NCBI GenBank assembly: GCA_029260195.1
Contig: JAJDDS010000278.1
Coordinates: forward strand, 1 to 5,455
Reading direction: 5' to 3'
Origin: Phycisphaerae bacterium
GTDB taxonomy: Bacteria; Planctomycetota; Phycisphaerae; UBA1845
DNA length: 5,455 bases
In this document: one piece after another, positions 5,365 through 5,455 of the stretch
Position numbering within the stretch: position 1 is the first letter of the stretch
How the letters are laid out: each line of letters starts with the position of its first letter
Made by a program: the position numbers and the translations under genes
The notes under the pieces: model-generated
What the model was told of the DNA's origin: nothing
Database searches by the model: none
What the model saw: only the letters and a program-made list of their open reading frames with translations

Positions 5365-5455
5365 TGCGCTCGGCACCGCGCGGCAAGCCGATCATCCGAC
5401 TTCTCTCGGTGGCGAGTTCATGCAAGACGACACTGAGCGCGTTGCGATGCGCGGA
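5364..5455 (+). CDS. Possible 5' end of a further gene, truncated by the window edge
   Basis: An ATG at 5364 shares its A with the btpA TGA stop (TGATG) and opens a frame of 30 codons without a stop to the edge, beginning MRSAPRGKPIIRLLSV. Its third codon positions are mostly G or C, as in the neighbouring genes, and the overlap is typical of operons. A rival is the ATG at 5420 in another frame (MQDDTERVAMRG), with GGTGG-type purines upstream and a more hydrophilic, protein-like start. Ninety bases cannot decide between them, and no family is recognisable in either. Confidence 0.25.
   Translation, partial: MRSAPRGKPIIRLLSVASSCKTTLSALRCA

Overview
The window is GC-rich and densely coded. It holds five complete genes and one gene truncated at the left edge, plus a possible gene running off the right edge. 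The organism is probably a free-living bacterium of the Planctomycetota. This is an inference, resting mainly on the divergent GroES-type co-chaperonin, which lacks groEL beside it and looks like planctomycete stand-alone co-chaperonins as I remember them. Supporting but weaker signs are the frequent absence of Shine-Dalgarno sequences and a dispersed hairpin repeat (core ATTCCGAGCG..) that I remember from planctomycete, Chloroflexota and acidobacterial genomes.

Layout. Positions 1-1004 (+) are the 3' part of a medium-chain NADPH-dependent dehydrogenase/reductase that has lost the structural-zinc cysteines. Positions 1006-1026 form a perfect 9-bp hairpin where this gene converges on a leftward operon. 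The operon runs right to left from 3847 to 1025: rimO (ribosomal protein S12 methylthiotransferase), pgsA (phosphatidylglycerophosphate synthase) and uppP (undecaprenyl-diphosphatase). Its junctions are extremely tight: one base between rimO and pgsA, and a GTGA start/stop overlap between pgsA and uppP. Positions 3848-4210 are a 363-bp divergent intergenic region with one candidate promoter in each direction and the dispersed repeat. To its right on the + strand lie a GroES-like co-chaperonin (4211-4540) and, after 32 bp, a BtpA-family protein (4573-5364). A possible further reading frame starts by overlapping the btpA stop codon.

How the genes fit together. The leftward operon joins ribosome maturation (RimO) with two envelope-lipid steps: PgsA makes the phosphatidylglycerol precursor, and UppP recycles the undecaprenyl carrier used for peptidoglycan and surface polysaccharides. 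The rightward pair joins a chaperonin-cap-like protein with a BtpA homologue. The only well-studied BtpA function is stabilising photosystem I proteins in cyanobacteria, and nothing here suggests photosynthesis, so the role of this pair is open.

I see no CRISPR array, tRNA, rRNA, transposase, phage gene or defence system. The least ordinary items are the repeat, whose core can fold through tandem G.A pairs into a GNA-loop minihairpin on one strand only, and the groES-like/btpA pair.
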